Shown here piece after piece: positions 35,977-44,692 of a stretch of DNA of 64,000 nucleotides. The position numbers and the translations under genes were made by a program. Location of the stretch: assembly GCF_035668035.1 (NCBI RefSeq), contig NZ_JAYMYJ010000042.1, positions 36,011 to 100,010 on the forward strand. The letters run 5' to 3'. Position 1 is the first letter of the stretch, and every line of letters starts with the position of its first letter. Source of the stretch: Thiothrix phosphatis (lineage in GTDB: Bacteria > Pseudomonadota > Gammaproteobacteria > Thiotrichales > Thiotrichaceae). The notes beneath the pieces are model-generated. The model was not told where the DNA came from and did no database searches. It worked only from the letters and a program-made list of their open reading frames with translations.

Positions 35977-36878
35977 TCAGGAAGCTTGTCATCTTTGGCG
36001 TCGGCCTGATTGGCGGCTCACTGGCGCTGGCGTTGCGTGAAGCGGGCTATTGCCAGGAGGTCATCGGTTGCAGCCGCAACGCCGCCCATCTGCAAAAGGC
36101 CGTGGATATGGGGGTGATCGACAGTTTTACCCTGGAACCGCAAGCAGCGGTGCAAGACGCCGATATGGTGTTGCTGGCCGTGCCGATGGGTGCCATGGGG
36201 CGGCTGTTGGAACAGATCAGGCCAGCCTTGCCCGCCGATGCGGTGCTGACGGACGCAGGCAGCACCAAGGGCAGCATTGTCGCCGAAGTTGAGCAGGTAT
36301 TCGGTAAAGCTTTTGCCCGTTTCGTCCCAGGGCATCCGATCGCCGGGCGTGAAAAGAGTGGGGTGGAAGCCGCCATCCCTGACCTTTACGTCAACCGGCG
36401 CGTCATCCTCACGCCGTTGCCGCATACCGACCCTGCCGCCTTGCGCGCTGTTGAAGATATGTGGCGGATGACGGGTGCCGTGCTGGAAAGCATGCCGGTG
36501 GAGCTGCATGACCGCGTCCTGGCGGCGACCAGCCATCTACCGCATGTGCTGGCGTTTTCACTGGTTGACACTTTGCTGAACCTGCCGATGCGGGAGGACA
36601 TTTTCCGTTACGCGGCGGGCGGCTTCCGGGATTTCACGCGCATTGCCTCCAGCGATCCGGTCATGTGGCGCGACATTTGCCTGGCCAATAAAAACGCCAT
36701 AGTGGAAATGATCGGTAAGTTGCAGGCGGATTTAAGCGAATTCGCCGCACTGGTTGAACAGCAAGACGGCGAAGGGTTGTATACGCGCATGTCGCGGGCC
36801 AAGCAGGCGCGTGACAGTTACATCGCCTATCTGGAAAACCACAAGGCCAGCGCGCAGGAAACGCCGGATGATCAGTAA
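35973..36878 (+). CDS. tyrA: prephenate dehydrogenase
   Basis: 301 residues from the GTG at 35973 (GTGA overlap with hisC); a longer frame upstream is only readthrough of hisC DNA. Rossmann motif VIFGVGLIGGSLALAL, then GSTKGSIVAEVE, PGHPIAGREKSGVEAA and ATSHLPHVLAFSL with the catalytic histidines. Oxidatively decarboxylates prephenate to 4-hydroxyphenylpyruvate for tyrosine. No chorismate-mutase or ACT domain is attached, so this is the monofunctional form. It is followed by an overlapping lipoprotein gene. Confidence 0.95.
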   Translation: MIRKLVIFGVGLIGGSLALALREAGYCQEVIGCSRNAAHLQKAVDMGVIDSFTLEPQAAVQDADMVLLAVPMGAMGRLLEQIRPALPADAVLTDAGSTKGSIVAEVEQVFGKAFARFVPGHPIAGREKSGVEAAIPDLYVNRRVILTPLPHTDPAALRAVEDMWRMTGAVLESMPVELHDRVLAATSHLPHVLAFSLVDTLLNLPMREDIFRYAAGGFRDFTRIASSDPVMWRDICLANKNAIVEMIGKLQADLSEFAALVEQQDGEGLYTRMSRAKQARDSYIAYLENHKASAQETPDDQ

Positions 36879-37728
36879 GTTGCCGCAACTACTTAAAGCC
36901 TTGGCGTTCAGTGCAGTTGTATTGGCTGGTGGTTGCGCAATCACGGCGGATACCGGCTCAAGCGGCCATTATCCCGCCGGTTTGGCGGCGGCTTTGCCCA
37001 ACACCGATGGCTACGGTTTGCTGGCGAAGCCTGCGCCGTTGCCTGAAGCGGTAAGCAAGCAGGCTTATGCGCAAGCCAAGCAATCCTGCGATACGGGCTG
37101 TGCGACCCCGGCAGGCAAATTGCTTGGGGTGGCAAACCAGGTGCCTGCGTATTCCAATTGCCAATCCACTTGCGCCCGTTCTGATTTTTCTTTCATGGAC
37201 TTGCGCAACAAAGCCATTTCATTGCATGCAAAGCCGCCTGTTGACAAACAATTGCATTACGTCGGCCTGACCTACCAGTGTGTGGAGTACGCCCGGCGTT
37301 GGTGGATGACCAACCTTGGCGTCACTTTTGGCGATGTCGACAGCGCGCATGAAATCCTTTACCTCACAGAAGGTGAAAACATTCAAGCCAACGCCAAGTT
37401 TCCGTTGGCCCGCTCACTCAATGGCACGGCGACGCGCCCGCCAAAATTTGGCGACCTGCTGGTTTATTGCCCCAATCCGGACGACCCCAAATGGCGGCAT
37501 GGTCATGTCGCCGTAGTGGTGGGTGTTGACCTGCAACGCGGTTTGGTGAGTGTCGCCGAACAGAACTACAATAACCTGCCGTGGACAAAACCCAATCAAT
37601 ATGCGCGCCAGTTGCGCCTGTTCAACGTAGGCGGGCGTTACCATCTTGAGGATGTCGCCAATGACAAGGTCAACAACCCGGCTGGTGGCCTGATTTCCGG
37701 CTGGATTTATCCGGCATCCGCCCGGTAG
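36868..37728 (+). CDS. CHAP-domain lipoprotein (probable amidase)
   Basis: 286 residues, starting inside tyrA (11-bp overlap). The signal ends in the lipobox LAGGC (cysteine at about 23), so it should be a lipoprotein processed by Lgt. The C-terminal two thirds is a CHAP domain: catalytic cysteine in YQCVEYARRWW, histidine in WRHGHVAVVVGV, and asparagine in AEQNYNN. The N-terminal part has two cysteine pairs (SCDTGC, NCQSTC) that may form disulphides. CHAP proteins cut peptide amide bonds in peptidoglycan or glutathionylspermidine. Its place inside the aromatic cluster is unusual. Confidence 0.85.
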   Translation: MISKLPQLLKALAFSAVVLAGGCAITADTGSSGHYPAGLAAALPNTDGYGLLAKPAPLPEAVSKQAYAQAKQSCDTGCATPAGKLLGVANQVPAYSNCQSTCARSDFSFMDLRNKAISLHAKPPVDKQLHYVGLTYQCVEYARRWWMTNLGVTFGDVDSAHEILYLTEGENIQANAKFPLARSLNGTATRPPKFGDLLVYCPNPDDPKWRHGHVAVVVGVDLQRGLVSVAEQNYNNLPWTKPNQYARQLRLFNVGGRYHLEDVANDKVNNPAGGLISGWIYPASAR

Positions 37729-37747
37729 GCCGATTGATTCGCAGTAT

Positions 37748-37776
37748 TTGGCAAACCCCGTTGGGTATGGTTGAAT
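37748..37776 (+). promoter_or_regulatory. Promoter of aroA (matched with hisC promoter)
   Basis: TTGGCA (37748-37753), 17-bp spacer, TTGAAT (37771-37776) preceded by TGG as an extended -10, then GCCAGCCTGATTTTAT, closely matching the sequence after the hisC -10 box. Confidence 0.6.
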
Positions 37777-37815
37777 GCCAGCCTGATTTTATGCATTAGC
37801 CCCAAGGAAATCTGT

Positions 37816-39138
37816 GTGAGCCATTCCAGCACCAATCTCCAGTTCATTGTCCAGCCCGGAGGAAGCCTGCGCGGCAGCGTGCGCGTGCCGGGGGATAAAT
37901 CCATTTCACACCGCTCCATCATGCTGGGTTCACTGGCGGAGGGCGACACCCATGTTAGCGGCTTCCTGCAGGGCGAAGATTGCCTTTGCACCCTGAAAGC
38001 GTTTCGCGCGATGGGCGTGGCGATTGAAGGCCCGACAGAAGAGGGCAGGGTAACCATCCACGGTGTCGGCCTGCATGGCTTGCAAGCCCCCGCCCATGCC
38101 CTGGATATGGGCAACTCCGGCACTTCCATGCGTCTGATGTCCGGCCTGATGAGCGGGCAGGCGTTTGATGTGCGGATGACGGGCGACGCCTCGCTCTCCA
38201 AGCGGCCAATGAAGCGGGTGACTGCGCCGTTGGCAGAGATGGGCGCGGTCATTGACGCCACGCCCAATGGCACCCCGCCGCTGCTGGTGCATGGGGGATG
38301 CAAGCTCAAGGGCATGCATTACGACATGCCGATGGCCAGCGCGCAGGTGAAATCCTCAATCCTGCTGGCGGGCTTGTATGCCGATGGCGAAACTTCGGTC
38401 ACTGAGCCTGCGCCGACCCGCGACCATACCGAACGCATGCTGCGCGGTTTTGGTTATGCAGTGAAAACGGCAGGCAACCGTATCAGCCTGCAAGGTGGCG
38501 GCAAGCTCACTGCGGCCAATATTGATGTGCCAGCGGACATTTCCTCCGCCGCATTCTTTATGGTTGGCGCGAGTATTGCTGAAAATTCGGAACTGCTGTT
38601 GGAGCATGTTGGCATCAACCCGACACGCACCGGCATAATCGACATTCTGCGCCTGATGGGGGCTGACCTTGAATTGCTGAACGGACGTGAAGTTGGTGGG
38701 GAACCTGTCGCCGACATCCGGGTGCGTTCCGCCAAGCTCAAAGGCGTGCAAATTCCTGAAGCGCTGGTGCCTTTGGCAATTGATGAATTCCCGGTGTTGT
38801 TTGTCGCCGCCGCCTTTGCCGAAGGGCGAACCGTGCTGACAGGCGCAGAAGAGTTGCGGGTGAAGGAAAGCGACCGCATCCAGGTGATGGCGGATGGCTT
38901 GCTTGCCTGCGGTGTGGATGCCCAGCCGACAGCGGATGGCATTATCATCAACCCCGGCAATTTTAGCGGCGGCGTGATCGACAGCCATGGCGACCACCGC
39001 ATCGCCATGGCGTTTACCATGGCGGCCTTGCGCGCAACACAGCCGGTCATTATCAACGACTGTGCGAACGTGAACACTTCTTTCCCAGGCTTTGTGGATT
39101 TGGCGGCGCGGGCAGGCGTGAGGATGGCAACCGCATGA
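37816..39138 (+). CDS. aroA: 3-phosphoshikimate 1-carboxyvinyltransferase (EPSP synthase)
   Basis: 440 residues from the GTG at 37816, with AAGGA 8 nt upstream; an ATG at 37771 lies within the promoter and is rejected. Joins shikimate-3-phosphate and PEP on the way to chorismate. Motifs: VPGDKSISHRSIMLGSLAEG with the PEP lysine and arginine, LDMGNSGTSMRLMSG, and the C-terminal RVKESDRIQVMADGL and SHGDHRIAMAF. The glycine after DMGNS-G-T and the alanine-containing class II-type region are not analysed further. Its stop overlaps the cmk start by 4 bp (ATGA). Confidence 0.96.
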   Translation: MSHSSTNLQFIVQPGGSLRGSVRVPGDKSISHRSIMLGSLAEGDTHVSGFLQGEDCLCTLKAFRAMGVAIEGPTEEGRVTIHGVGLHGLQAPAHALDMGNSGTSMRLMSGLMSGQAFDVRMTGDASLSKRPMKRVTAPLAEMGAVIDATPNGTPPLLVHGGCKLKGMHYDMPMASAQVKSSILLAGLYADGETSVTEPAPTRDHTERMLRGFGYAVKTAGNRISLQGGGKLTAANIDVPADISSAAFFMVGASIAENSELLLEHVGINPTRTGIIDILRLMGADLELLNGREVGGEPVADIRVRSAKLKGVQIPEALVPLAIDEFPVLFVAAAFAEGRTVLTGAEELRVKESDRIQVMADGLLACGVDAQPTADGIIINPGNFSGGVIDSHGDHRIAMAFTMAALRATQPVIINDCANVNTSFPGFVDLAARAGVRMATA

Positions 39139-39788
39139 GCAATACAGTTCCTGTCATCACGATTGATGGCCCGGCTGGGGCAGGCAAGGGCACCATCGCC
39201 TGCATGCTTGCTGACAAGTTTGGCTGGCACCTGCTCGACAGCGGGGCCATTTATCGCGTGGCGGCATTGGCGGCCTTGCAGCGCAACCTGGATTTGCAGG
39301 ATGAACCCACTGTCGCCGCCATGATCCCTTCCTTGAAAATTGAGTTCCGTGACGGCGACGCCTGGCTGGATGGTGAGGCTGTCAGCAGCGAAATCCGCAA
39401 TGAAACTTGCGCCAGCGCCACGTCGCAAATCGCCGCACTGCCTGCGGTGCGCGCTGCGTTGCTGGAGTTGCAGCGCAGTTTCCGGCAGGCCCCAGGGTTG
39501 ATTGCAGATGGGCGCGATATGGGCACTGTAGTTTTTCCTGGGGCGAACCATAAGTTTTACTTGACAGCCAGCGCCGAAATCCGCGCCGAACGCCGCCTGA
39601 AACAGTTGAGTGAACAAGGGCTTAGTGCTAGACTATGCGACCTAATTCAGGACATCAATGCCCGCGATGAGCGCGACGCCAACCGTCCGGTAGCCCCGTT
39701 GAAACCTGCTGAGGATGCGGTTTTGGTCGACACTGGTTCGCTGGATCGGGATGAAGTGTTTGCGGCTGTTTTGCATCATATTGCGTAA
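39135..39788 (+). CDS. cmk: cytidylate kinase
   Basis: 217 residues. Phosphorylates CMP and dCMP. The P-loop is TIDGPAGAGKGTIACMLA; GWHLLDSGAIYR and the arginine-rich DGRDMGTVVFPGA and ARDERDANRPVAPL segments match the bacterial enzyme. It is coupled to aroA by a 4-bp overlap and followed by an intrinsic terminator before rpsA; aroA-cmk-rpsA-ihfB is the usual order. Confidence 0.95.
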   Translation: MSNTVPVITIDGPAGAGKGTIACMLADKFGWHLLDSGAIYRVAALAALQRNLDLQDEPTVAAMIPSLKIEFRDGDAWLDGEAVSSEIRNETCASATSQIAALPAVRAALLELQRSFRQAPGLIADGRDMGTVVFPGANHKFYLTASAEIRAERRLKQLSEQGLSARLCDLIQDINARDERDANRPVAPLKPAEDAVLVDTGSLDRDEVFAAVLHHIA

Positions 39789-39819
39789 CCATTTGATTGG
39801 ACAGATTTAGTTTCGAGCT

Positions 39820-39846
39820 AGCCCTGACAGGAAGTCCGGGCTTTTT
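39820..39846 (+). terminator. Intrinsic terminator after cmk
   Basis: AGCCC (39820-39824) pairs with GGGCT (39838-39842) and is followed by a run of T to 39846. It separates the aroA-cmk transcript from rpsA. Confidence 0.65.
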
Positions 39847-39910
39847 ACGTTTTAACCCGTCATGCAAGGATGCGTTGGCGATAACCATTGTTTAACAGGT
39901 ATTTTTATTC

Positions 39911-41578
39911 ATGACTGAAAGTTTTGCCGAACTGTTTGAAGAGAGCCTTTCTTACACCCAAATGCAGCCAGGCGCTCTGCTGAATGCAACAGTTCTTGAA
40001 GTACGCCCTGATTTTATTATCGTTAGCGCTGGCCTAAAATCTGAAGGTGTCATCCCTGCCGAGCAGTTCAAAAATGAACGCGGCGAAATCACCGTCAAAG
40101 TCGGCGATCTGGTGGAAGTGGCGCTGGACACCGTGGAAGACGGTTTCGGTGAAACCCGCCTCTCCCGTGAAAAGGCTCGCCGCCTGCGCGCTTGGGAGGT
40201 TCTGGAAGAAGCATTCAATAACGACGAAATCGTCACCGGCATCATCACCGGCAAGGTCAAAGGCGGTTTCGTGGTCGAACTCAGCGATATCCGCGCCTTC
40301 CTGCCTGGCTCCCTGGTGGATGTGCGCCCAGTCCGCGACACTTCCTATCTGGAAAACAAGGAACTGGAATTCAAACTGATCAAGCTGGATCAGAAGCGCA
40401 ACAATGTGGTTGTTTCCCGCCGTGCTGTCGTTGAAGAAGAGTACAGTGCAGAACGTGAAGCACTGATGGAAAATCTGCAGGAAGGCCAAGTTGTCAAAGG
40501 TATCGTCAAGAACCTCACTGACTACGGCGCATTCCTCGACCTGGGCGGTATCGACGGCCTGCTGCACATCACCGACATGGCTTGGAAACGCGTCAAGCAT
40601 CCATCCGAAGTGGTCAGCATTGGCGACGAAATCGAAGTCAAGGTGCTCAAGTTTGACCGCGACAAAAACCGTGTATCCCTCGGCCTCAAGCAGCTGGGCG
40701 AAGATCCATGGCAGGATCTGGTGCGTCGCTACCCATCCGGCACCCGCATCTTTGGCAAAGTCAGCAACCTGACTGACTACGGCTGCTTCGTGGAAATCGA
40801 AGACGGCGTCGAAGGCTTGGTGCATGTGTCCGAAATGGATTGGACCAACAAGAACGTCAACCCTGCGAAAGTGGTGACGCTGGGCGATGAAGTGGAAGTC
40901 ATGATCCTCGACATCGACGCCGAACGCCGCCGCATCTCCTTGGGCATGAAGCAATGCCAGCCGAACCCTTGGGATGAGTTTGCAGCCTCCCACAACAAAG
41001 GCGACCGTGTTTCTGGCAAGATCAAGTCCATCACTGACTTCGGTATCTTTATCGGCCTGGAAGGCGGCATTGACGGCTTGGTTCATCTGTCCGACATTTC
41101 CTGGAATATGCCGGGCGAAGAAGCTGTCCGCAGCTACAAGAAGGGCGATGAAGTCGAGGCGGTGGTGCTGGCGGTTGATCCTGAGCGCGAACGCATCTCC
41201 CTCGGCATCAAGCAGTTGGAACAAGATCCGTTCTCCAACTTCGTTGCGGCCCATGCCAAAGGCAGCGTAGTCAAGGGTACTGTCATTGAAGTCACTCCGA
41301 AATCCGCAAAAGTGGATTTGGGCGACGGCATTGAAGGCATCCTGCGTGCTTCTGAACTGTCCCGCGACCGTGTGGAAGACGCCCGTAGCGTATTGAAGGA
41401 AGGCGATGCTATCGAAGCCAAGTTCATGGGTGTCGACCGTAAAACCCGTTCCATCAACTTGTCCATCAAGGCCAAGGACGATGACGATGAGGCTCGGGTA
41501 ATGCGTGAATACACTGGCCGCTCCAGTGGCGCATCCACTTCATTGGGCGACATCTTCAAGGAACAGATGGGCGAATAA
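39911..41578 (+). CDS. rpsA: 30S ribosomal protein S1
   Basis: 555 residues, six S1-type OB repeats as in E. coli. The first two are divergent and bind the ribosome; later repeats are clear: KGIVKNLTDYGAFLDLGGIDG, GKVSNLTDYGCFVEIEDGVEG, GKIKSITDFGIFIGLEGGIDG and a more divergent final one (GTVIEVTPKSAKVDLGDGIEG). S1 helps bind mRNA to the 30S subunit. The gene stands between a terminator and a highly structured 145-bp spacer before ihfB. Codon use is strongly biased, as for other highly expressed genes. Confidence 0.97.
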   Translation: MTESFAELFEESLSYTQMQPGALLNATVLEVRPDFIIVSAGLKSEGVIPAEQFKNERGEITVKVGDLVEVALDTVEDGFGETRLSREKARRLRAWEVLEEAFNNDEIVTGIITGKVKGGFVVELSDIRAFLPGSLVDVRPVRDTSYLENKELEFKLIKLDQKRNNVVVSRRAVVEEEYSAEREALMENLQEGQVVKGIVKNLTDYGAFLDLGGIDGLLHITDMAWKRVKHPSEVVSIGDEIEVKVLKFDRDKNRVSLGLKQLGEDPWQDLVRRYPSGTRIFGKVSNLTDYGCFVEIEDGVEGLVHVSEMDWTNKNVNPAKVVTLGDEVEVMILDIDAERRRISLGMKQCQPNPWDEFAASHNKGDRVSGKIKSITDFGIFIGLEGGIDGLVHLSDISWNMPGEEAVRSYKKGDEVEAVVLAVDPERERISLGIKQLEQDPFSNFVAAHAKGSVVKGTVIEVTPKSAKVDLGDGIEGILRASELSRDRVEDARSVLKEGDAIEAKFMGVDRKTRSINLSIKAKDDDDEARVMREYTGRSSGASTSLGDIFKEQMGE

Positions 41579-41600
41579 AGTCGCCATCAGGACGATAAGC

Positions 41601-41672
41601 AGGTCAAGGATGACCTATAGTTCCAGCAATGCGGCGTGATTGGATGCCGCATTGCTCCCCCAAAAGCTGGAA
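41601..41672 (+). promoter_or_regulatory. Structured rpsA-ihfB spacer
   Basis: Three stems lie here. AGGTCA (41601-41606) pairs with TGACCT (41611-41616) over a 4-nt loop. AGCAATGCGGC (41625-41635) pairs with GCCGCATTGCT (41646-41656), 11 bp perfect. TTCCAGC (41621-41627) can pair with GCTGGAA (41666-41672), competing with the base of the second stem. No T-run follows, so this is not a simple terminator. Confidence 0.5.
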
Positions 41673-41723
41673 AACATCAACAACGCCCAGCAAACACCCC
41701 TTTGCTGTTCAGGAGTGGAAAGG

Positions 41724-42029
41724 ATGACCAAATCTGAAATCATTGATATTCTTGCGCGCAAGCAAAGCCATCTAAGCAGCCGCGACGTAGAGCTGTCTGT
41801 CAAATTGCTGTTGGACAAAATGAGCGAATCATTGGCGGACGGCGGGCGTATTGAGGTTCGTGGTTTTGGCAGTTTTTCCCTGCATCATCGTGCAGCACGT
41901 AAGGGCCGAAACCCTAAAACAGGGGATCAAGTTTCTTTGCCGCCCAAACATGTCCCGCATTTCAAGCCTGGAAAGGAGTTGCGGGAGCGGGTCAACGAAT
42001 CACGTAGCCAGTACCCCATTCAGGACTGA
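41724..42029 (+). CDS. ihfB: integration host factor subunit beta
   Basis: 101 residues from ATG 41724 (GGAAAGG just upstream); an earlier ATG at 41640 lies in the hairpin region and is rejected. DNA-bending HU/IHF family member: MTKSEIIDILARKQ, then GGRIEVRGFGSFSLHHRAAR and RNPKTGDQV with the arm proline region (VSLPPKHVPHFKPGKEL). Forms a heterodimer with IHF-alpha, encoded elsewhere. A strong terminator follows directly, separating it from lapB. Confidence 0.95.
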   Translation: MTKSEIIDILARKQSHLSSRDVELSVKLLLDKMSESLADGGRIEVRGFGSFSLHHRAARKGRNPKTGDQVSLPPKHVPHFKPGKELRERVNESRSQYPIQD

Positions 42030-42060
42030 ATACATTATTTTCGCACACGAATACATAAAG

Positions 42061-42082
42061 GGAGGCACCAAGCCTCCTTTTT
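42061..42082 (+). terminator. Intrinsic terminator after ihfB
   Basis: GGAGGC (42061-42066), loop ACCAA, GCCTCC (42072-42077), then five T. A textbook terminator only 16 bp upstream of lapB. Confidence 0.85.
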
Positions 42083-42097
42083 CATATCTAATAGCCC

Positions 42098-43246
42098 ATG
42101 CAAGAAATTCTTTTTTTATTGCTGCCGATCGCTTTCTATTCCGGTTGGCAGGCCGCCCGGCGGCGCTATAGGGAACGCCAGGAAAAACGCAAGGAAATTT
42201 CCGTGCGTTTTGTGCGTGGCATTAACTATCTGTTGAGTGAAGAGCCGGACAAGGCGTTGGATGTATTCCTCAATTACCCAGAAATTGACGAATATACCGC
42301 CAACACCTTTCTCTTGCTTGGTAACTTGTTCCGTAACCGAGGGGAAATCAACCGGGCTTTACGCATCCATCAGAATCTGGTGGCCCGCTCTGATCTGAGC
42401 AAAACACAACGCATGTCCGCGATGCTGGCGCTGGGGGAGGACTTTTTCGCAGCTGGAATGCTGGACAGGGCCGAGAGCGTATTCAGTGAATTGCTCAAGG
42501 ACGACCCAAAGCATGGCGAGGCTTGTGAACCATTACGCGATATTTATGAGCAACTGCATGAATGGGATAAGGCCATCGAGATTGCCCAGTGTGCCCAGCA
42601 ACGCTCTAAAGTCGATCACAGCCGTTTAATTGCCCATTATTATTGCGAACTGGCGATACAAGAGTTGCAGAAGCAGAATTTGTTCAAAGCTGAAGAAACC
42701 ATCAAGAAGGCGGCAAAGGCCTATCCCGCTTCCGCCCGCGTGCTGGTGCTGAAAGGCGACCTTGCCTACGCCCGCTCCCAACGGACTGAAGCGATGGACA
42801 TTTACCAGCAGTCCATCAATCAGGATACCCGTCTGTTAGGCATGCTTTTTAAGCAGTTAATCAATAATTTCAATCAACCAGGCGAGCTTGAGCGCCTGTA
42901 TGGCTTCATTCAGCAGACTTTTTCCAAAACCCAGGACGCCAAATTGTTCGGCTACCTGTTGCAACTGGCGCATAAACTCGGCAAAACCAAGGATATGCGT
43001 GCTGAAGTTGAAGCGCATCTCACCAAAGGCAAGCCCACCCTTAACACATTGAGCAATTCTACGCAGGTGCTGGTGTCTTTGTGGCAGGAAGAAAAGACCT
43101 GTGAAATTTCCCAAATCCAAATTGCCCTGCAACGTTTGGCAGCCAGCCAGCCTGATTTCCAGTGCAGCCATTGTGGGTATAAAATGCATGGCTATCTATG
43201 GCGCTGTCCGGCCTGCCATCAGTGGGACACCGTCAGCAATGTTTAA
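42098..43246 (+). CDS. lapB: lipopolysaccharide assembly protein B
   Basis: 382 residues. Inner-membrane-anchored regulator that guides FtsH degradation of LpxC, so adjusting lipopolysaccharide synthesis. N-terminal membrane segment (MQEILFLLLPIAFYSGW), about nine TPR motifs (LNYLLSEEPDKALDVF onward), and a C-terminal rubredoxin-type metal site with CSHCG and CPAC. The usual upstream partner lapA is missing: ihfB, a terminator and then lapB follow directly. pyrF is 18 bp downstream, as in E. coli. Confidence 0.94.
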   Translation: MQEILFLLLPIAFYSGWQAARRRYRERQEKRKEISVRFVRGINYLLSEEPDKALDVFLNYPEIDEYTANTFLLLGNLFRNRGEINRALRIHQNLVARSDLSKTQRMSAMLALGEDFFAAGMLDRAESVFSELLKDDPKHGEACEPLRDIYEQLHEWDKAIEIAQCAQQRSKVDHSRLIAHYYCELAIQELQKQNLFKAEETIKKAAKAYPASARVLVLKGDLAYARSQRTEAMDIYQQSINQDTRLLGMLFKQLINNFNQPGELERLYGFIQQTFSKTQDAKLFGYLLQLAHKLGKTKDMRAEVEAHLTKGKPTLNTLSNSTQVLVSLWQEEKTCEISQIQIALQRLAASQPDFQCSHCGYKMHGYLWRCPACHQWDTVSNV

Positions 43247-43264
43247 TGTTTCAGGAATCTTGGC

Positions 43265-43960
43265 ATGTCCAGTCGTTTGATTATCGCTCTCGATTTTCCT
43301 TCTGCCGAACAGGCGTTGGCATTCGCTGCCCCGCTTGACCCATCCGAATGCAAGCTCAAGGTAGGCTTTGAATTGTTTGTGGCGGCAGGCCCCGACTTTG
43401 TGCGCCAATTGACGGGCAGGGGATTCGACGTATTTCTGGATCTGAAATTTCATGATATTCCCAATACCGTCGCGGGTGCTTGCAAAGCCGCCGCCGCCCT
43501 CGGTGTGTGGATGATCAATGTCCATGCTTCTGGTGGAGCCAAAATGATGATGGCGGCGCGTGAAGCCTTACAGGAGTTCAGCAATCCGCCGAAACTGATC
43601 GCTGTGACGGTTCTGACCTCGATGGACAAGGCGCAGTTGGAAGGCGCGGGCATCATGGCTGAACCCATAGAACAGGTTAAACATTTGGCGCAACTGACGG
43701 CAGCGAATGGGCTGGATGGGGTGGTCTGTTCAGCGCAAGAGGCGGCCATGCTGCGGCGACTGCTGGAGAATGATTTTCTGCTGGTGACGCCTGGCATCCG
43801 CCCGGCTGGCAGTGATCATGGCGACCAGTCCCGGGTAATGACGCCAGCGCAAGCGCGGGAGGCCGGCGTCAGTTACGTCGTGGTGGGTAGGCCAATCACC
43901 CAAGCGGCTGACCCTGTTGCTGTGATTGCCCAAATCAATCGGGATTTGGGTCAGGGTTAA
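43265..43960 (+). CDS. pyrF: orotidine 5'-phosphate decarboxylase
   Basis: 231 residues. Final step of UMP synthesis. The TIM-barrel active-site motif FLDLKFHDIPNTV carries the catalytic lysine and aspartates; IALDFPSAEQAL at the N-terminus and TPGIRPAGSDHGDQSRVMTPAQA near the C-terminus bind phosphate. It follows lapB closely, the usual gammaproteobacterial arrangement, and is convergent with hflD. Confidence 0.96.
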   Translation: MSSRLIIALDFPSAEQALAFAAPLDPSECKLKVGFELFVAAGPDFVRQLTGRGFDVFLDLKFHDIPNTVAGACKAAAALGVWMINVHASGGAKMMMAAREALQEFSNPPKLIAVTVLTSMDKAQLEGAGIMAEPIEQVKHLAQLTAANGLDGVVCSAQEAAMLRRLLENDFLLVTPGIRPAGSDHGDQSRVMTPAQAREAGVSYVVVGRPITQAADPVAVIAQINRDLGQG

Positions 43961-43983
43961 GCAAGAAGGAGGAGGGGGAATCC

Positions 43984-44631
43984 CTAACTCCGATAATCCT
44001 CGTTCAACAGCCGTTGCGCTTCCTTTTGCATGGTTCCACGGGCAAAGATCAGCTTCCAACGGTTGCCGCCAGCCTGCCGCCAGAGTAGGGCGGCGCGTAC
44101 GCCAGCCAGCAGCAGGGCGCGGATTCTGGCGGCGTTTTCAGGGTTGGCAAGGTGGTTCTGGTCGCCCTTGATCATGATGCGTGGGCCAATCTTGCTGATG
44201 GTATTGCTGTAAATTTCCGCCAGACGTGCAATCATATTGGGATGGGTCATGGCAAAGAAATCCAGCTGTTGCTGGGCGTTTTCGATGTTTTTCAACAGTG
44301 CCTGGAACATATCCGGATCATTCGCCAATTTTTTCTCCAGATACAGTAAATTAACCGCATAACGGGTAGCTTCAATATTTTTGGGGCGGCCATCCGGTGT
44401 CATACCGCCAGTGCCCAACTGATACATGAGAACCTTGAAGCCGGTTTTCAGCTTTTCAAGCCCGCCATAAATCGCCTCCACCGAATGGGTGTCTTCGGTC
44501 AGTACGCTATTGATGCAGGCATCGAATAATTCGGCATCAACTCTTCCACGGGAGGCAATTTGGGTGACGCCTTCAACGCACTGGAAGAGGGCGGCAAGGG
44601 CAATGGTTCGGTTACGGGTGTTGGCTTCCAC
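43984..44631 (-). CDS. hflD: high-frequency lysogenization protein HflD homologue
   Basis: 215 residues, helical, membrane-associated. The start TIALAALFQCVEGVTQIASRG and the C-terminal IRALLLAGVRAALLWRQAGGNRWKLIFARG region match HflD. In E. coli it affects lambda CII stability, but its cellular role is unclear. It is 61 bp downstream of mnmA on the same strand, the conserved mnmA-hflD pair. The purB gene that usually follows is not here; pyrF lies convergent instead. Confidence 0.92.
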   Translation of the reverse strand: MEANTRNRTIALAALFQCVEGVTQIASRGRVDAELFDACINSVLTEDTHSVEAIYGGLEKLKTGFKVLMYQLGTGGMTPDGRPKNIEATRYAVNLLYLEKKLANDPDMFQALLKNIENAQQQLDFFAMTHPNMIARLAEIYSNTISKIGPRIMIKGDQNHLANPENAARIRALLLAGVRAALLWRQAGGNRWKLIFARGTMQKEAQRLLNEDYRS

Positions 44632-44692
44632 GGATTTTTACCGGTTCGGGGTTATTGGCTGAAAATCAAGGGTAAGGTGTAAAGACGGCAAT

